The notes beneath the pieces were generated by a model that made no database searches, had not been told where the DNA came from, and saw only the letters and a list, made by a program, of their open reading frames with translations. A DNA stretch of 64,000 nucleotides. It comes from Pseudarthrobacter chlorophenolicus (GTDB lineage Bacteria; Actinomycetota; Actinomycetes; Actinomycetales; Micrococcaceae). The DNA lies in assembly GCF_000962805.1 (NCBI RefSeq), contig NZ_JZTW01000017.1:32283-96282 (forward strand), read 5' to 3'. Position numbers and translations under genes: made by a program. Below are positions 18,874 to 27,592 of the stretch, one piece after another; the stretch's first letter is position 1; each line of letters opens with the position of its first letter.

Positions 18874-19470
18874 TTGGCCAATGACTCGGGATCGGCAACC
18901 GCCGAACAAAAAAGCTCTGCCCTGGCCTACGCGGGCCGCAGCCGCATCGGCGGCCTTGCCCTGCTGGACGAGCCCGGCGGCGTGTGCGAGCTTCGCGTGG
19001 AGTCGTGGCTTCCGCAACCCGCCGGCGTCGTCATCGATTTTTGCCTGCAGCGCCAGAACTTCGTCGCCATCATGCCGGATCGGATGCAGGTCCTCTGGTC
19101 ATCGACTGAAAAGGGCCAACTGGGCGGTACGTACCACTTCCGCTGGTGGCTGAAGAACCTCTTCCCCATACAGTGGGTGGCCTTCATCGATTCCTACACG
19201 CCGGGCCGCGGGTTCAGCGACCAGCAGGTGCGGGGATTCTTCCGCTATTTCCACCACACCCATACCGCCGTGGACGAAGGCAACGGCTGCCGCTACACGG
19301 ACACCGTGCGGTTCGCCGGCCCGTTCGGCCCTTGGGTGGACCGCCGGATACTGCTGGGGCAGATGCAGCATGACATTCCGCGCGCGGCACCAGCGGATGG
19401 ACCGCATGCTGTCGGTTCTTACCTGAGAACCACCCTTCAAGGGCTTGTCGCGCCGGGCCGGTGCTTCTAG
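18874..19470 (+). CDS. SRPBCC-fold ligand-binding-like protein
   Basis: 198 aa. The middle part resembles SRPBCC (START-like) proteins: FSDQQVRGFFRYFHHTHTAV and YTDTVRFAGPFGPWVDR match the common pattern ending in a GP-G-D region. I chose TTG at 18874 because AGGGGGA lies 5 bases upstream and no ATG or GTG nearby is better placed. The first 40 residues are polar and variable. It diverges from the alcohol dehydrogenase gene across 171 bases. The ligand is unknown. Confidence 0.65.
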   Translation: MANDSGSATAEQKSSALAYAGRSRIGGLALLDEPGGVCELRVESWLPQPAGVVIDFCLQRQNFVAIMPDRMQVLWSSTEKGQLGGTYHFRWWLKNLFPIQWVAFIDSYTPGRGFSDQQVRGFFRYFHHTHTAVDEGNGCRYTDTVRFAGPFGPWVDRRILLGQMQHDIPRAAPADGPHAVGSYLRTTLQGLVAPGRCF

Positions 19471-19528
19471 CGTAGGAAGGGCCCGCCGGGCTGCTCGACG
19501 AAGACGATGCCAACGGAACGAGGACACC

Positions 19529-19777
19529 ATGACGCTGTATCAGCCGGAACCGGTCGAAATCTCCACCCGCATGCGGCCCGGCGAATGGACCGAAGCCAGC
19601 CTGGAGGAACTCGTGGCCGGCTACCGCACCCGGATCGTGGACATGGGCGCCAACCTCGCCGACGTCGTCACGGACGTCGAGAGAAACGATGACGGTTCCG
19701 TGAAGGTGGCCGTATCGTGGGCCAAACCCGCCGACAACGGCACCGAGAAGGACGCGACGGGCGGGCAAACCGTTTAG
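19529..19777 (+). CDS. Small hypothetical protein, 82 aa
   Basis: MTLYQPEPVEISTRM at the start; soluble, acidic, no cysteines or membrane segment. GAGGA lies 5 bases before the ATG at 19529. The frame overlaps the convergent HAD phosphatase gene by 4 bases. No family recognised; VVTDVERNDDGSVKVAVSW suggests a small beta-sheet protein. Confidence 0.55.
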   Translation: MTLYQPEPVEISTRMRPGEWTEASLEELVAGYRTRIVDMGANLADVVTDVERNDDGSVKVAVSWAKPADNGTEKDATGGQTV

Positions 19778-20490
19778 CTGCCTCGATTCAGCAGCTTTCC
19801 GATGGCGCTGCCGGCCAGGTTACGCAACAGGTCGGCAGGGCTGTCGTAGACGTCCACCGCGCCGGCTTCCCGCAGCACGTCGGCGCTGATTCCGCCGCAC
19901 GTAACACCCACCGCGGGGATGCCGAGCGCTGCCGCGGCCTTCATGTCCCAGACTGCGTCACCAACAAAGACAGCATCGGCCGGCTCCACGTCGATTGCCT
20001 CCAGGGCAGCAGCCAGGATATCCGGGGCCGGCTTGCTTTCCTCTGCGTCCTTTGAGCTCGTGGCGGCATCGATGAACGCGTCTGCGTCAAGGATTCCCTT
20101 CATGATCTGCAGGTCCTTTTCCCGGGCCGAGGAGGCCAAGGCAACGGCGAGGCCACCGGCATGGCACTGGGCCAGCAGGTCCTTCGAGCCGTCAAAAGCG
20201 CGCAGGGATGGCCATCGGGCGGCATACAGGGCGCCGTGGCTGGCCATGATCTCTTCGTCCGCGCTGCGGTCCCGGTCCGAGGGCAACAGGCTGTCCACCA
20301 GGCGGTCACCGCCCATGCCCACAAGGTAGTGGATGGATGCCATGGGAATGTCGTAGCCGTACTGGCGGAACGCACCCCACCAGGCCACGGTGTGGAAATA
20401 CGAGGAATCGATCAGCGTTCCGTCAACGTCAAAGAGAACCCCCCGGCGGCGTGTTCCGTTAGACGCCGGCGGCGTGTCCTGCTGGCCCAT
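19774..20490 (-). CDS. HAD-superfamily phosphatase
   Basis: 238 aa. HAD motif I is GVLFDVDGTLID (nucleophile and acid Asp), motif II is ALASSA, motif III uses the Lys in ESKPAPDIL, and motif IV is VFVGDAVWDMKAA. The alpha-helical cap between motifs I and II places it in subfamily IA, like phosphoglycolate or beta-phosphoglucomutase-type phosphatases. Substrate unknown. Its ATG shares one base with the stop of the upstream DUF1508-like gene (TGATG), indicating coupled translation. Confidence 0.87.
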   Translation of the reverse strand: MGQQDTPPASNGTRRRGVLFDVDGTLIDSSYFHTVAWWGAFRQYGYDIPMASIHYLVGMGGDRLVDSLLPSDRDRSADEEIMASHGALYAARWPSLRAFDGSKDLLAQCHAGGLAVALASSAREKDLQIMKGILDADAFIDAATSSKDAEESKPAPDILAAALEAIDVEPADAVFVGDAVWDMKAAAALGIPAVGVTCGGISADVLREAGAVDVYDSPADLLRNLAGSAIGKLLNRGS

Positions 20491-20780
20491 CAGCCCACCG
20501 CGGCCCGCCTGGCCTCGGGGGCCTTCTTCTGCCGGGCAGCTTCTTCCTTGGGGGTAGCCACCGGCCTGACCCGTTCCCTGATCACCGTTCCGGCACCGTC
20601 CAGGCTTTTATCCCGAATCAGGCCCGTCCCTGCAATTTCACGGGCCATGGCCACTCCGGCCACCGCCGCCCGCTTCGTGGGAAAGGTCACCGAAATTGCC
20701 ATCAGATGCCCCGCCCCGTCCATCATCCTGACCCTGTAGCCACCGTCAGGGGCATCAACGAGCTCAAAATACCCGGCCAT
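20490..20780 (-). CDS. DUF1508/YegP-like small protein
   Basis: 96 aa from ATG 20780, which has GGAGGAGG upstream. The first 55 residues (MAGYFELVDAPDGGYRVRM, then MAISVTFPTKRAAVAGVAMA) resemble a single YegP/DUF1508 repeat, a small fold of unclear role. The C-terminal 30 residues are charged (KEEAARQKKAPEARRA). Cotranscribed with the HAD phosphatase. Confidence 0.65.
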   Translation of the reverse strand: MAGYFELVDAPDGGYRVRMMDGAGHLMAISVTFPTKRAAVAGVAMAREIAGTGLIRDKSLDGAGTVIRERVRPVATPKEEAARQKKAPEARRAAVG

Positions 20781-20898
20781 GCGAATCACTCCTCCTCCGT
20801 CAGTCACGGCATTGTGCTTGTGGAGCACTCCATGAGGTGTTAGTAAGTCTACTTATCTATTCTGCGAAGGGAAAGTTCAGCCCCTTGCCGGCACCGCC

Positions 20899-22707
20899 TC
20901 AGCGCCGGTCCGCCGACTCCGGCGGAATAGGGGTGTCACTCCGCCGAACCGTATCCTGATGCAACTCCAAAGCGCTAGTCACAAGGGCAAAGTGGCTGAA
21001 CGCCTGCGGGGTGTTGCCCAGCTGCCGGCCGGCACGGACTGCCCACTCCTCGCTGAGGAGCCCCACATCATTGCGCAGCTCCAGCAGCCGCTCGAAGAGT
21101 TCCCGCGATTCCTCATGCCGTCCTGCACCGAGCAGCGCCTCCACCAGCCAGAACGAGCAGGCGAGGAAGACGCCCTCGCTCCCCGGCAGGCCGTCGTCGC
21201 TCTTCTCCGGGCGGTAGCGCAGCACGAACCCGTCCTCGGTCAGCTCGCGCTGGATCGCCTCGATCGTCCCGATGACGCGGGGATCGTCCGGCGGCAGGAA
21301 ACCCACGCGGGGAATCAGCAACAGGCTGGCATCCAGCTCCGGGCTGCCGTAGGACTGTACGAAAGTGTTGCGTTCGGCGTCGAACCCATTGGCCATCACG
21401 TCCCGGTGGATGGTGTCCCGCAGCGACTCCCACCGTTCCACCGGCCCCGGCAGCCCGGACTCCCTGACGCCTTTCACCATCCGGTCGGCGGCCACCCACG
21501 CCATCACTTTCGAGTGGGTGAAGTGCCGGCGGGGACCTCGCATTTCCCACAGCCCATTGTCCGGCTGGTCCCAGATGGTTTCCAGGTGCGTCATCAGGGC
21601 GCACTGCAGGTCCCACGAATCGTCCGGATGCTTCAGCAGGGAATTGCGGGTCAGCGCCAGGCAGTCCAGCACCTCGCCCCACACGTCCAGCTGGAGCTGC
21701 TCGGCTGCAGCGTTGCCGATCCGCACGGGCGCCGAGTTCTCGTACCCCCTGAGCCAGGGCAGCTCCAGCTCGGGCAGGCGCCGCTCGCCGTGGATGCCGT
21801 ACATGATCTGCAGGTCCGCGGGGTCCCCGGCCACCGCACGCAGCAGCCACTCGCGCCAAGCCGCCGCTTCGGCGGTGTAGCCGGCGGCCAGGAGTGCCTG
21901 AAGCGTCATGGTGGCGTCCCGCAACCAGCAGTACCTGTAGTCCCAGTTGCGCGGGCCACCCGGCTGTTCGGGCAGGGAGGTAGTCACGGCAGCCACGATG
22001 CCGCCGGTTGGCGCGTAGGTCAGGGCCTTGAGGGTCACCAGCGAGCGCACCACGGCGTCCTGGTACTCCCCCTGCACCGTGCACTGGGTGGTCCAGCCGC
22101 GCCAGAACGCGAAGGTGCTGTCCAGGACCTTTTCAGCATCCACCGAGTGCGGACGGCCCACGTGGCTCGGAGCCCACGTGAGGACGAACGGGACGCGCTC
22201 CCCGGCACTGACGGTGAAGTCGCCCACGGTATGCATGTTCTCGCCGTGCACCTCCGCCGGCGTCACGAAGTAGGCAGCGTCCGGCCCGGCGATGGCGTGG
22301 AGGCCGTGCTTGTCCCGGCGTACCCACGGAACGATGTGGCCGTAGTCGAAGCGCAGGACCAGCTCGCAGTGCATCTTCACGGTTCCGCTGACGCCCTCGA
22401 CGATCCGCACGATGTCCGCCACGGAGTCTCGCGGCGGCATGAAGTCGATGACGCGCACTGTTCCTTCAGGGGTGTCCCATTCGGTTTCCAGGATCAGGCT
22501 GCCGTCCCGGTATCCCCGCCGGGTGCACGGCCCGCCGCTTTCGGGTGCCAGCAGCCAGCGGCCGGCATCGGGTGTGTCCAGCAGCGCACTGAAGCAGGCT
22601 GGAGAGTCAAACCTGGGAAGGCAAAGCCAGTCGATGGAACCTTCTTTGCTGATGAGCGCCCCGGTTTGAAGGTCGCCTACCACCGCATAATCTTCGATTC
22701 GCGCCAT
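20899..22707 (-). CDS. GH15 glycoside hydrolase (trehalase/glucoamylase-like)
   Basis: 602 aa from ATG 22707. The N-terminal beta-sandwich begins IEDYAVVGDLQTGALIS and GSIDWLCLPRFDSPACF, and the (alpha/alpha)6 barrel has NWDYRYCWLRDATMTLQALL, ENSAPVRIGNAAAEQLQLDV and WEMRGPRRHFTHSKVMAWVA. The likely catalytic Glu sites are in the WEMRG and GLLSEEW segments. This architecture covers mycobacterial-type trehalases and oligosaccharide glucoamylases; the start pattern fits the trehalase-like group. It lacks a signal peptide, so it acts in the cytosol. It diverges from the DUF72 gene across 70 bases. Confidence 0.88.
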   Translation of the reverse strand: MARIEDYAVVGDLQTGALISKEGSIDWLCLPRFDSPACFSALLDTPDAGRWLLAPESGGPCTRRGYRDGSLILETEWDTPEGTVRVIDFMPPRDSVADIVRIVEGVSGTVKMHCELVLRFDYGHIVPWVRRDKHGLHAIAGPDAAYFVTPAEVHGENMHTVGDFTVSAGERVPFVLTWAPSHVGRPHSVDAEKVLDSTFAFWRGWTTQCTVQGEYQDAVVRSLVTLKALTYAPTGGIVAAVTTSLPEQPGGPRNWDYRYCWLRDATMTLQALLAAGYTAEAAAWREWLLRAVAGDPADLQIMYGIHGERRLPELELPWLRGYENSAPVRIGNAAAEQLQLDVWGEVLDCLALTRNSLLKHPDDSWDLQCALMTHLETIWDQPDNGLWEMRGPRRHFTHSKVMAWVAADRMVKGVRESGLPGPVERWESLRDTIHRDVMANGFDAERNTFVQSYGSPELDASLLLIPRVGFLPPDDPRVIGTIEAIQRELTEDGFVLRYRPEKSDDGLPGSEGVFLACSFWLVEALLGAGRHEESRELFERLLELRNDVGLLSEEWAVRAGRQLGNTPQAFSHFALVTSALELHQDTVRRSDTPIPPESADRR

Positions 22708-22777
22708 GACCTTACCCTGCCACAAACGTGCTTCCCGCTCCGGGTAAATCGCAGAAGACCCGGTGTAGCCTGCAGGG

Positions 22778-23506
22778 GTGGCAGTCCATATCGGCACATC
22801 AGGCTGGAGCTATGACCACTGGGCAAACGTCTTGTACCCGCCCGGCCTGCCAGCGAAGGAACGGCTGGCCCACTACGTTTCACAGTTCAACACCGTGGAG
22901 CTGAATGCCAGCTTCTACCGCTGGCCCCGGGACTCCACGTTTGCGGGCTGGAACCGCCGGCTGCCCCCGGGCTTCAGCATGTCCGTCAAGGCTCCGCGTG
23001 GCCTGACGCACGCGCGGAAGCTGTACCAGCCCGAGGTCTGGGTGGACCGGATTGCCCGCTGCTGGCACGAGCTGGGGGACAAGCGGGCGGTACTCCTGGT
23101 GCAGCTGCCCCCTCAGTTGGAACGGGACGATGCCCGGCTGGACTACTTCCTGGCCGCCATGCCGGACTGGATCCGCGTCACGGTGGAATTCCGGCACCCC
23201 ACCTGGAACTGCCAGGAAGTCCTGGCCATCCTGGAACGGCACGGCGCCGCCTACTGCATCATGAGCGGAGCCAATCTGCCGTGCCTGCTGCAGACCACTG
23301 CCCCGTTCACCTACATCAGGCTGCACGGGCCAGACCACCAGCACCTCTACGCCGGCTCCTATTCCGACGACGACCTGCACTGGTGGGCGGACAGGATCCG
23401 CGGCTGGGCAGCCAACGGGCTGGACGTGCACGCCTATTTCAATAACGACGGCGGCGGGCACGCGGTGCGCAACGCCCGGACCCTGCGCGCCATCCTGGGC
23501 GCCTGA
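22778..23506 (+). CDS. DUF72 (YecE) family protein
   Basis: 242 aa TIM-barrel-like protein of DUF72: VHIGTSGWSYDHW at the start, then FNTVELNASFYRWP, GFSMSVKAPRGLTH, LLVQLPPQL, FTYIRLHGPD and HAYFNNDGGGHAVRNA. The biochemical role of DUF72 is unsettled. It starts at GTG 22778; the AGGGG before it is close to the start. It is followed after 67 bases by the App1-like phosphatase. Confidence 0.88.
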   Translation: MAVHIGTSGWSYDHWANVLYPPGLPAKERLAHYVSQFNTVELNASFYRWPRDSTFAGWNRRLPPGFSMSVKAPRGLTHARKLYQPEVWVDRIARCWHELGDKRAVLLVQLPPQLERDDARLDYFLAAMPDWIRVTVEFRHPTWNCQEVLAILERHGAAYCIMSGANLPCLLQTTAPFTYIRLHGPDHQHLYAGSYSDDDLHWWADRIRGWAANGLDVHAYFNNDGGGHAVRNARTLRAILGA

Positions 23507-23573
23507 CGTCACACTGTGCCGCCGGCTCCCGCAGGCTGCCGCACGGGCCGCTGCCCTGTGGCAGAGTGGAACC

Positions 23574-24692
23574 ATGGACCCGGCGCCGCAGAACCCGACC
23601 CAGCCCGCAACCCAGCACGCTTCCGGGCAGCCGGGGCAGATTCCGGAGCGCCGGCCCGAGCTCAACGGAAACCAGGCCTTCCGCCTGGCCCACCGCATCT
23701 CTGACGGGTTCAACAGCTTCCGGATCCGGCTCGCCAGGCGTTGGGACTTCGTGCCCCGGACCATCGCCTACCAGGGGTACGGTTCCACCAGCCGCGTCCG
23801 GATCCTGGGCCGGGTGCTGATGACGCAGAAGCCGCTTCCCGGCAGCAAGGCCGAGCAGGAGGCCAAGAACGCTACCCAGAACGTCCGCGGCTGGCGCGCC
23901 TTTACCGGCGTGCCGCTGCAGTTCACCGACGTCGAAATCACCATCGGAGATGTTGTCGCCCGCGTACAGGCGGACCGCGGCGGCCTGGTGGACACCGAGG
24001 TGGACGTCCAGTTGTCGCCCGGCTGGCACACTGCGACACTGCAGGCCGAGGGTACCGAGCCGGCAGAAGCCCTGATCCACGTCATCGCCCCTGATGTGAA
24101 GTTCGGCATCGTGTCCGATATTGATGACACGGTGATGGTGACCGCACTGCCCCGTCCGTTCCTTGCCCTGTGGAACACTTTTGTCCTCAGCGAGCGGGCC
24201 CGCATGGCAACACCGGGGATGGCCGTGCTGCTGGACCGGCTGACCATCGAACACCCCGATGCCCCCGTCATTTATCTCTCCACCGGGCCGTGGAACGCTG
24301 CGCCTACCCTGGCCAGGTTCCTGGGCCGCAACATGTACCCGTCCGGCCCGCTGCTGCTGACGGACTGGGGCCTGACGCAGGACCGCTGGTTCCGCAGCGG
24401 ACAGGACCACAAGCACCGCAACCTGGAACGGCTCAGCAAGGAGTTCCCGGACATGCGCTGGCTCCTCATTGGCGACAACGGCCAGCACGACGAAGCCATC
24501 TACTCCGGCTTCGCAGCCGAGAACCCGGACAAGGTGGCCGCCATCGCCATCCGCCAACTGTCCGTCAGCGAGTCGGTATTCGCCGGCGGCCACTCCGAAG
24601 ACGGGGACCACACCGCGTCCAAGGTGCCATGGATCTACTCCCCCGATGGCGCAGGCATGGCCAAGCAGCTTGGCATGCTGGACCTGCTCTAG
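23574..24692 (+). CDS. App1-like phosphatidate phosphatase domain protein (DUF2183)
   Basis: 372 aa. The C-terminal HAD-like domain has FGIVSDIDDTVMVTALPRP (DxDxT motif), VIYLSTGPWNAAPTLARFL, HKHRNLERLSKEFPDMRWLLIGDNGQHD and lies at about residues 175-330, matching the yeast App1 phosphatidate phosphatase catalytic domain. The N-terminal part (YQGYGSTSRVRILGRVLM, with a beta-rich domain) is found in bacterial homologues. There is no signal peptide or membrane helix. It may dephosphorylate phosphatidic acid at the membrane, but the bacterial substrate is unproven. Confidence 0.85.
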   Translation: MDPAPQNPTQPATQHASGQPGQIPERRPELNGNQAFRLAHRISDGFNSFRIRLARRWDFVPRTIAYQGYGSTSRVRILGRVLMTQKPLPGSKAEQEAKNATQNVRGWRAFTGVPLQFTDVEITIGDVVARVQADRGGLVDTEVDVQLSPGWHTATLQAEGTEPAEALIHVIAPDVKFGIVSDIDDTVMVTALPRPFLALWNTFVLSERARMATPGMAVLLDRLTIEHPDAPVIYLSTGPWNAAPTLARFLGRNMYPSGPLLLTDWGLTQDRWFRSGQDHKHRNLERLSKEFPDMRWLLIGDNGQHDEAIYSGFAAENPDKVAAIAIRQLSVSESVFAGGHSEDGDHTASKVPWIYSPDGAGMAKQLGMLDLL

Positions 24693-24719
24693 GATCCCGC
24701 TCCGCCTGAAACGCCTGGC

Positions 24720-26222
24720 CTATGCGGCGTCCTCCGGGATGACTGCCTGGGCGATCGCCGCACCGGCAGCCTGGAACAGGTCGCGCTCTTCGATGAGTTC
24801 CTGCAGCCAGAAGTAGGATGCCTTGGGCGTGCGCTCAAGGGTCTCGAAGTCCACGTGCAACAGCCCAAACGGCTGGTTGAAGCCTGCTGACCATTCAAAA
24901 TTGTCCAGCAATGACCAGACGTAATAGCCACGCAGGTCCACGGACTCCGCTTCGCCGCCGGGTGCGGTTGCACGCAGCGCCGTCTCAAGATGGTCCGAGA
25001 GGTACTTCAGGCGCCGCTCGTCCGGGATGAACCGGGTGTTGGTGGATTTGTCCCGGACGATGATGTCCTCGAAGCTGGCGCCGCCCTCGGTGAGGATGAC
25101 GGGCGGGAGGTTGGGGTACCGCTCGGCCATCTCCTTCAGGGCCACCCCGATGTACTCGGGCTTCACCGGCCAGCCATAGGACGTGATGTCCGCCTCGGGC
25201 CAGGTTTCCACGTGGAACGGCGCGCCGCCGTTGCCGGCCGCGCTCAGGTCGCTGCCCATGGCTTCGGCCATGCTGGCCGGAACTGCCCCGCCGCCGGGGC
25301 CCACGGCCACCTTGGTGGGCATGTAGTAGTTGAGCCCGTAGAAATCCAGCGGCTGGGAGATCAGCTGCATGTCCTCTTCCGGATGTTCGAACGAGGAGAA
25401 GAACTTCGCTGCCCTGACGAGGTCCGGATACTTTCCGGTGAGGACCGGATCCGCGTACAGCCGGTTCTGGGCGAGGTCCATGAGGCCGGCGCTGATCTTG
25501 TCCAGCGGGTTGATGGAATTGGGGACCATGGGTGAATACACGTTGGTCATCCCGATTTCGCCGGGGACCTTGGCAGCGCGCAGTGCCTGGACGGCGAGTC
25601 CGTGGCCCAGCAGCTGGTGGTGCACCGTGGGGAAGGCGCCCAGCATCAGCTCCTTGCCCGGGGAGTGCAAGCCCAGCGTGTAACCGTTGGTGGTGACGGT
25701 GGCCGGTTCGTTGATGGTGACCCACCGGGCAACCCGGTCCCCGAACTTCTCCGCGAGGATGGTGGCATACTCCCCCAGCCGGTAGGCGGTGTCACGGTTC
25801 ATCCAGCCGTCTGCCTCGTCCAGGGCCAGCGGCGTGTCCCAGTGGTAGATGGTGGCCATTGGGGAGATCCCGTTGGCCAGCAGCTCGTCGAGGAGCCTGT
25901 CGTAGAAAGCCAGGCCGGCGCTGTTGGCGGGTCCGCGGCCGGTGGGCTGGATCCTGGGCCAGGCGAAGGAGAACCGGTACGAGTCCACTCCCAGTTGCTT
26001 CATGAGGGCAACGTCCTGAGGCATCCGGTGGTAGTGGTCCGTGGCCACCGCGGGGCTGTGGTCCTCCACGATCGTGCCAGGCTGGGCGGCAAAGACGTCC
26101 CAGCCTGCGGGACCGCGGCCGTCCTCGTCCAGGGCCCCCTCGATCTGGATGGCTGCGGTGGCGACGCCGAGCGTGAACCCCGGGGGAATGATTGCTGCGA
26201 GGTCCTTGGCGGAGATGTGCAT
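24720..26222 (-). CDS. GH1 beta-glucosidase
   Basis: 500 aa, typical GH1 length. Segments include FTLGVATAAIQIEGA near residue 16, YRFSFAWPRIQPTGRG, the acid/base Glu in WVTINEPAT, YGLNYYMPT, the nucleophile Glu in ILTEGGASF, and WSLLDNFEWSAGFNQPFGL near the C-terminus. The nucleophile context reads TEGG where most family members have TENG; the catalytic Glu is retained. Cytosolic, probably cleaving beta-glucosides or cellobiose. No strong ribosome site precedes the ATG at 26222. Confidence 0.93.
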   Translation of the reverse strand: MHISAKDLAAIIPPGFTLGVATAAIQIEGALDEDGRGPAGWDVFAAQPGTIVEDHSPAVATDHYHRMPQDVALMKQLGVDSYRFSFAWPRIQPTGRGPANSAGLAFYDRLLDELLANGISPMATIYHWDTPLALDEADGWMNRDTAYRLGEYATILAEKFGDRVARWVTINEPATVTTNGYTLGLHSPGKELMLGAFPTVHHQLLGHGLAVQALRAAKVPGEIGMTNVYSPMVPNSINPLDKISAGLMDLAQNRLYADPVLTGKYPDLVRAAKFFSSFEHPEEDMQLISQPLDFYGLNYYMPTKVAVGPGGGAVPASMAEAMGSDLSAAGNGGAPFHVETWPEADITSYGWPVKPEYIGVALKEMAERYPNLPPVILTEGGASFEDIIVRDKSTNTRFIPDERRLKYLSDHLETALRATAPGGEAESVDLRGYYVWSLLDNFEWSAGFNQPFGLLHVDFETLERTPKASYFWLQELIEERDLFQAAGAAIAQAVIPEDAA

Positions 26223-26332
26223 CTGGCGGCCCTATGTGGTGATCGGCGGATAAGTACGTCTCAGGATGGCACAGCAAAGGCCCCCTGACGAGCAACTGCT
26301 GCGGCACCCGTCAGCGAGCCTGCCGGGGACGG

Positions 26333-26710
26333 CTACTGGGAGCCAAAGAGGAACTCCTTGGCATGGGCCACGGCCTTCCGGAACGCATCATTGCGCAGGG
26401 TGACCAGGTGTTCCGGTTCGCCGTCGGCAGGTTCAAGGTAGGCGGTGTAACCGGGCCTGAGGACCCAGATGTCACCCGCAGGCGGCAGGTAGAAAACGCC
26501 GAAGGACCGCTGCTGCCTTTCATCCAGGGTCCACACCGGCACCACCGCAAGGGCTGCGCCGGTTGACGGGTTGATCCACTGCGCCCGCGGTACCGGCTCC
26601 TCGTGGGCTTCAGGATCCAGGAAGGGCGCCGTTCCCTTGCCCCACCGCTGTTCAAAGCGCTCATGGAACGCCGGAATCAGGTGTGAATCGTAACGCCGCC
26701 ACTCGCTCAT
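26333..26710 (-). CDS. Hypothetical protein, 125 aa
   Basis: Soluble, no recognised domain. ALAVVPVWTLDERQQRSFGVFYLPPAG and VLRPGYTAYLEPADG suggest a beta-sheet core, followed by a terminal helix (NDAFRKAVAHAKEFLF). GAGGAGGGAGAG precedes the ATG at 26710. It follows the J-domain gene by 57 bases on the same strand and may share its transcript. Confidence 0.65.
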   Translation of the reverse strand: MSEWRRYDSHLIPAFHERFEQRWGKGTAPFLDPEAHEEPVPRAQWINPSTGAALAVVPVWTLDERQQRSFGVFYLPPAGDIWVLRPGYTAYLEPADGEPEHLVTLRNDAFRKAVAHAKEFLFGSQ

Positions 26711-26767
26711 GCGGCTCTCTCCCTCCTCGTCGTGTTTTGTGCTTCAGGTACTCCCCACCGCCTGGTG

Positions 26768-27124
26768 TCAGGCCCAGGGCCCGCTTTCCCAGCGCACGGG
26801 GGTGACCCGGATGATGTCTCCGGCGACTCCGCCGTTGCCGGGTACTTTCCGGACAGCGACGGGCCAGGCCGGGGCTGGGGACTGGCCTGCTGATAGAGCC
26901 CGCCGCCGGTCATAGGCCGCCCGCCGGGACGGGTCGCGCAGCACCGCATACGCGTCCATAATCCGGAGCAGCTCGTCGTCTGGCCCGCCGTGCCCGGAAG
27001 CCGCCGGGCCGACGTCAGGATGGTGGGCCCGCATGAGGCCGCGGTAGGCCCGCGCAATGTCGGGACGGCCGGCGTCGGGCGGCACGTTCAGGATGGCGTA
27101 GTAGTCGGGAGGACCGGCCGTCAT
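26768..27124 (-). CDS. Short J-domain (DnaJ-like) protein
   Basis: 118 aa. The J domain spans residues 7-65 (YYAILNVPPDAGRPDIARAY, then HHPD, then IMDAYAVLRDPSRRAAYDRR) with the HPD tripeptide needed to stimulate Hsp70. There is no Gly/Phe or zinc-finger region, so it is a type III co-chaperone. The tail is short and Pro/Ala-rich. AAGGAG lies 6 bases upstream of the ATG. A divergent HspR-like regulator suggests heat-stress control. Confidence 0.88.
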   Translation of the reverse strand: MTAGPPDYYAILNVPPDAGRPDIARAYRGLMRAHHPDVGPAASGHGGPDDELLRIMDAYAVLRDPSRRAAYDRRRALSAGQSPAPAWPVAVRKVPGNGGVAGDIIRVTPVRWESGPWA

Positions 27125-27268
27125 CGCACACTCCTTGCAGCTTGTCGGTGCGGGTCAGGTGTTCGAGTCTTAATTCTTACGGCGCATCTTCTATGGTGGC
27201 TGATATAGATTTTTTATAGCACCCGTGAAAAACTGAGGCAAGACCGCACCGAGCACCTGGAGGAGCCC

Positions 27269-27586
27269 ATGGCAAAACCGCAGGTCCCGGCTACACCGCG
27301 GCCCGGATCCACTGCGGTTTACGCCATTTCGGTAGCGGCCCGGTTGACCGGGACGGGCCAGCAGAACATCCGCCTTTATGAGACCAAGGGCCTGTTAACG
27401 CCGGCCCGGACCTCCGGCGGGACGCGGCAGTACAGCGAGGATGACATCGCGGTGCTGCTGCGGATTGGCGAGTTGCTGGAACAGGGCCTGAACCTTGCCG
27501 GGGTGGCTATGGTGTTGGAACTTGAAGCCGCGAACCTGAAGCTGCACAGCGCCCTGAAGCGCGCCCGGCAGCGGCCGTCGGGCTGA
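27269..27586 (+). CDS. MerR-family regulator, HspR-like
   Basis: 105 aa. The winged helix is YAISVAARLTGTGQQNIRLY, ETKGLLTPARTSGGTRQYS and DDIAVLLRIGELLEQGLNLAG, followed by a short helix; this arrangement resembles HspR, the repressor of chaperone operons. GGAGGAG precedes the ATG at 27269. It diverges from the J-domain gene across 144 bases. I saw no clear HAIR operator (CTTGAGT-N7-ACTCAAG) there, so the HspR assignment rests on the protein only. Confidence 0.75.
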   Translation: MAKPQVPATPRPGSTAVYAISVAARLTGTGQQNIRLYETKGLLTPARTSGGTRQYSEDDIAVLLRIGELLEQGLNLAGVAMVLELEAANLKLHSALKRARQRPSG

Positions 27587-27592
27587 CCAGCC

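Noticed and set aside
20959..22815. 618-residue plus-strand frame
   Set aside because: Antisense to the GH15 gene; His/Gln/Val-rich shadow composition.
27125..27268. HAIR operator for HspR
   Set aside because: No CTTGAGT-N7-ACTCAAG or close variant could be found in the divergent region.
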